Assembly: GCA_022560215.1 (NCBI GenBank)
Contig: JADFTO010000142.1
Location: forward strand, 1-7,202
Direction of reading: 5' to 3'
Length of the DNA: 7,202 nt
Origin: Pseudomonadota bacterium
GTDB lineage: Bacteria > Pseudomonadota > Alphaproteobacteria > Rhodospirillales > 2-02-FULL-58-16
The notes under the pieces were generated by a model. The model was not told the origin of the DNA. It ran no database searches and saw only the letters and a list, made by a program, of their open reading frames with translations. The translations under genes were made by a program, and so were the position numbers. Of this stretch, positions 5,989 to 7,202 are shown one piece after another (positions within the stretch are counted from its first letter, which is position 1; every line of letters begins with the position of its first letter).

Positions 5989-6024
5989 GGGCGGACTCTA
6001 AAGCACTATCGGGCTAGAGCGCCC
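5989..6024. terminator. Hairpin between convergent genes, possible weak terminator
   Basis: GGGCG-GA-CTCTA (5989-6000) can pair with TAGAG-CGCCC (6015-6024), ten base pairs with a 2-nt bulge and a 14-nt loop. It fills the gap between the carbamoyltransferase stop and the stop of the convergent MBL-fold gene. No T-run follows on either strand, so an intrinsic terminator is uncertain. Confidence 0.3.
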
Positions 6025-6626
6025 TAATCCGTGAATGTGTCGGCCAATTCCCTTAGTCTGGCCTTGGCGTCGTCGAGTATGGACACGCCGTCGCCGACAA
6101 GGAGGATGTCGAAGTCGAGGTCCAGGAACGCAACCACGCTTCTCCTGAGGCGGCCGGGGTCATCCATGACCCGTTCCGGCAAAAGCCCGAATTTGCCCGG
6201 CGGATTGCCGATGACCGCATCGCCGACGATCAAAATCCCCCGCTCAGGCCAGAAGAGGGCGGCCTCGCCCGGTGATTTCCCGGCGGCCTCGATGACCTCC
6301 AGCGGCCCGATCTTATCGGCGAATTTAAACTCGTCGTCGATTTCGGTTTCCTGGCCGCGGGCATGATCCGCATCCTCGGCGTGTATGGCTGTTTTCGCTC
6401 CGGTCCCGGCCCTTACCCTGTTAGCCGCCCGTGAATGATTGCGGTTGGTGAGTAGAATTCGGGCCACGCCTTCTCGAACGATGGCCTCGAAGTCATCCCC
6501 GGTCGGCTCCACGGGATCGATGCAAATGTTGCCGCTTGGATCCCGGATAAGGTGGCCGTTGAAGTCGTATCCGTGGGGTTCGGAAAACCACGACCATGTG
6601 AGGATATCGCTGACGATCTCGCGCAT
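6024..6626 (-). CDS. Metallo-beta-lactamase-fold protein with degenerate metal site
   Basis: A 200-aa protein whose layout matches the MBL fold: N-terminal beta strands (EPHGYDFNGHLIRDPSGNIC, 16-35, and IDPVEP), a strand ending ILLTNRNHSRAA (57-68), GKSPGEAALFWPERGILIVG (116-135) followed by DAVIG, and LDFDILLVGDGVSI (170-183). Where active hydrolases have HxHxDH, this protein has NRNHSR (61-66); the next His ligand (GHSPG) is K117 and the last falls in GDG (178-180). Only D136 of the usual ligands is clear. I recall MBL-like relatives with TNRDH and GDG motifs, so this may be a conserved non-metal or altered-metal branch rather than recent decay; the function is unknown. The start at 6626 has GGAG (6636-6633) 6 nt upstream. 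The gene is convergent to the carbamoyltransferase and visibly less GC-rich than its neighbours, hinting at separate origin. Confidence 0.78.
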   Translation of the reverse strand: MREIVSDILTWSWFSEPHGYDFNGHLIRDPSGNICIDPVEPTGDDFEAIVREGVARILLTNRNHSRAANRVRAGTGAKTAIHAEDADHARGQETEIDDEFKFADKIGPLEVIEAAGKSPGEAALFWPERGILIVGDAVIGNPPGKFGLLPERVMDDPGRLRRSVVAFLDLDFDILLVGDGVSILDDAKARLRELADTFTD

Positions 6627-6667
6627 TCTTCGCTCCGTTTTTCTCCTCCGGCCGGCCGAATGCCAAT

Positions 6668-6719
6668 GTAATCTACTTGGTGACGGAATGCTCTGCTTTA
6701 AGGGCAGCAACTAGATTAC
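6668..6719. repeat. Inverted repeat upstream of the MBL-fold gene
   Basis: GTAATCTACTTG (6668-6679) and CAACTAGATTAC (6708-6719) are complementary at 11 of 12 positions, with 28 nt between. It lies 42 nt upstream of the MBL-fold start and 31 nt before the old truB start, in an AT-richer gap. It may be an operator or leader hairpin; no T-run supports a terminator. Besides this repeat, I see nothing firm in 6627-6750. Confidence 0.4.
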
Positions 6720-6757
6720 CATAGCATGAGAGACAATTCGAGCCGCTGGAATGGCTA

Positions 6758-6790
6758 GTACTCACTTTCACAATTCCGTGTCACGTACGA
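6758..6790 (+). repeat. Left terminal inverted repeat of the MITE
   Basis: It begins GTACTCACTTTCACAATTCC at 6758 and ends CACGTACGA at 6790. It matches the reverse complement of 6988-7020 at 30 of 33 positions; the differences are at positions 8, 23 and 25 of the repeat. It follows the flanking TA at 6756-6757. Confidence 0.9.
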
Positions 6791-6884
6791 TCGCTTTTCC
6801 GGGTTCCTCGGCAGGAGGGGAGGCGAAGATGATGCGGTGCCATCATCGAGCCTTCCCGACGCCCCGAGGGGGCGGGAAAAGCGA
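6791..6884 (+). other. Left internal hairpin of the MITE
   Basis: TCGCTTTTCC (6791-6800) pairs perfectly with GGAAAAGCGA (6875-6884). Inside it, CCTCGG (6806-6811) can pair with CCGAGG (6864-6869), and GATGATG (6828-6834) pairs with CATCATC (6841-6847) around a 6-nt loop. The nested pairing gives a long imperfect stem. Confidence 0.65.
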
Positions 6885-6893
6885 CCCCGTGGG

Positions 6894-6987
6894 CGGTCCG
6901 GCCTGGCCCCCGGCGTCGTTGCCCGCCCCTTGTGATGGTCCACCATCACGGCGGAACGGGCGCCTAGCCGGAAACCAGGCCGGACCG
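6894..6987 (+). other. Right internal hairpin of the MITE
   Basis: CGGTCCGGCCTGG (6894-6906) pairs perfectly over 13 bp with CCAGGCCGGACCG (6975-6987). Further in, CCGGC (6910-6914) pairs with GCCGG (6967-6971), GCCCG (6921-6925) with CGGGC (6957-6961), and GTGATGGT (6932-6939) with ACCATCAC (6942-6949). All pairs nest in one long hairpin. Confidence 0.7.
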
Positions 6988-7020
6988 TCGTACGTAATAC
7001 GGAATTGTGAAAATGAGTAC
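6988..7020 (-). repeat. Right terminal inverted repeat of the MITE, carrying the truB start
   Basis: This is the inverted partner of 6758-6790 and is followed by TA (7021-7022). Read on the plus strand it contains GGAA (7001-7004) and, 8 nt later, ATG (7013-7015) in the truB frame. At the equivalent place the left repeat, read outward, has GTG instead of ATG. Confidence 0.9.
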
Positions 7021-7202
7021 TAAGCGCGGCGGCAAGCCCATCCACGGCTGGCTCAACATCGACAAGCCGGCCGGCATGACGTCGAACGCCGTGGTCGGCC
7101 GGGTGCGCAAGATCACCGGGGCCGCCAAGGTGGGCCACGGGGGCACCCTTGATCCACTGGCGACCGGGGTCCTGCCGGTGGCGCTCGGCGAGGCCACCAA
7201 GA
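7013..7202 (+). CDS. truB: TruB: tRNA pseudouridine-55 synthase (5' part, cut by window end)
   Basis: The first 63 residues of TruB, which converts U55 in the T-loop of nearly all tRNAs to pseudouridine. Family motifs are IHGWLNIDKPAGMTS (10-24) and VGHGGTLDPLATGVLP (40-55), with catalytic D47 (D48 in E. coli) and H42 next to it; GEATK (59-63) is the last visible part. The gene continues beyond 7202. Its start is unusual: ATG at 7013 lies inside the right terminal repeat of a MITE-like element, so M1, S2 and most of T3 come from the element and the ancestral coding sequence resumes at K4. GGAA at 7001-7004 gives a modest ribosome binding site with 8-nt spacing; an in-frame GTG at 7007 is an alternative. 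The usual upstream partner rbfA is absent here, so transcription must start in 6627-6750 or in the element. Confidence 0.92.
   Translation, partial: MSTKRGGKPIHGWLNIDKPAGMTSNAVVGRVRKITGAAKVGHGGTLDPLATGVLPVALGEATK

Larger units (their letters stand above)
6758..7020. mobile_element. MITE-like element, 263 bp, inserted at TA in truB
   Basis: The element has 33-bp terminal inverted repeats (30/33 matching) and is flanked on both sides by TA (6756-6757 and 7021-7022), the target duplication made by IS630/Tc1-mariner transposases. It encodes no transposase, so it would have been moved in trans. The interior folds into two further hairpins: a left arm (6791-6800 with 6875-6884, apical GATGATG/CATCATC) and a right arm (6894-6906 with 6975-6987, apical GTGATGGT/ACCATCAC). 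The insertion point is proved internally, because excision of the element and one TA rebuilds a normal TruB N-terminus. The right end supplies the present truB start codon. Assignment to IS630/Tc1-mariner is inferred from the TA alone. Confidence 0.88.
6751..7023 (+). pseudogene. Original truB start now reading through the inserted element
   Basis: The ATG at 6751 is, by reconstruction, the ancestral truB start: joining 6751-6757 to 7023 gives ATG GCT AAG CGC, encoding MAKRGGKP. The insertion adds 265 bp (263 plus a duplicated TA), shifting the frame by one, so the old start now encodes 90 residues of element sequence (MASTHFHNSVSRT...) and ends at TAA (7021-7023) across the right junction. 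The predicted peptide resembles no family I know and is most likely a by-product. Its stop overlaps the present truB start region by 11 nt, so ribosomes ending here could restart at 7013. No strong Shine-Dalgarno precedes 6751. Confidence 0.55.

Noticed and set aside
6758..7020. The hairpin-rich stretch as a CRISPR array, riboswitch or tRNA
   Set aside because: There are no direct repeats with spacers and no tRNA cloverleaf or known riboswitch core. Inverted ends flanked by TA and the precise empty-site reconstruction favour a MITE.
6755..7138. A 127-codon minus-strand frame across the MITE and the truB start
   Set aside because: It covers antisense truB plus the element and has no family features. 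It and the opposite frame share similar ends only because of the terminal inverted repeats.

Overview
The window is very GC-rich, with strong G/C at third codon positions. Its housekeeping genes (RsmB, a short protein of the SDHAF4/DUF1674 family, TruB) look alphaproteobacterial, most likely Rhodospirillales-like; this placement is inferred from protein character and gene order, not from a search.

Layout. Positions 1-85 hold no gene, only a G-rich tract. On the minus strand follow a secreted staphylococcal-nuclease-like protein (86-526) and, upstream of it behind a probable terminator, an SDHAF4-like protein (706-918). RsmB, the 16S rRNA m5C methyltransferase, is divergent from it (1027-2280, +) and overlaps tail-to-tail by 4 bp with a membrane-anchored SGNH/GDSL hydrolase (2277-3419, -). 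A promoter-bearing divergent gap separates that hydrolase from a tight plus-strand cluster: SxtJ-family membrane protein (3564-3986), DUF5989 mini membrane protein (3989-4138) and NodU/CmcH-type carbamoyltransferase (4152-5987). The same three families occur together in cyanobacterial saxitoxin clusters, but nothing else in the window suggests toxin synthesis. Together with the SGNH hydrolase they look like an envelope- or glycan-modification module. A convergent, less GC-rich gene (6024-6626, -) encodes a metallo-beta-lactamase-fold protein that lacks the usual metal ligands. The last gene is the 5' part of truB (7013-7202, cut by the window edge).

The most striking feature is a 263-bp MITE-like element (6758-7020) with 33-bp terminal inverted repeats (30/33 matching) flanked by TA. 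It sits inside the second codon of truB. Removing it and one TA restores ATG-GCT-AAG..., a normal TruB N-terminus (MAKRGGKP). In the present sequence the right terminal repeat supplies a new ATG in the truB frame (MSTKRGGKP), while the old ATG now opens a 90-codon frame through the element that stops across the right junction. The element therefore appears to have interrupted a conserved tRNA-modification gene and replaced its start codon at the same time.

Two minus-strand genes (nuclease and SGNH hydrolase) lack an ATG/GTG/TTG where their Shine-Dalgarno-like sequence and signal sequence place the start. They have ATA and ATC there, which is worth checking as unusual initiation or sequence error.
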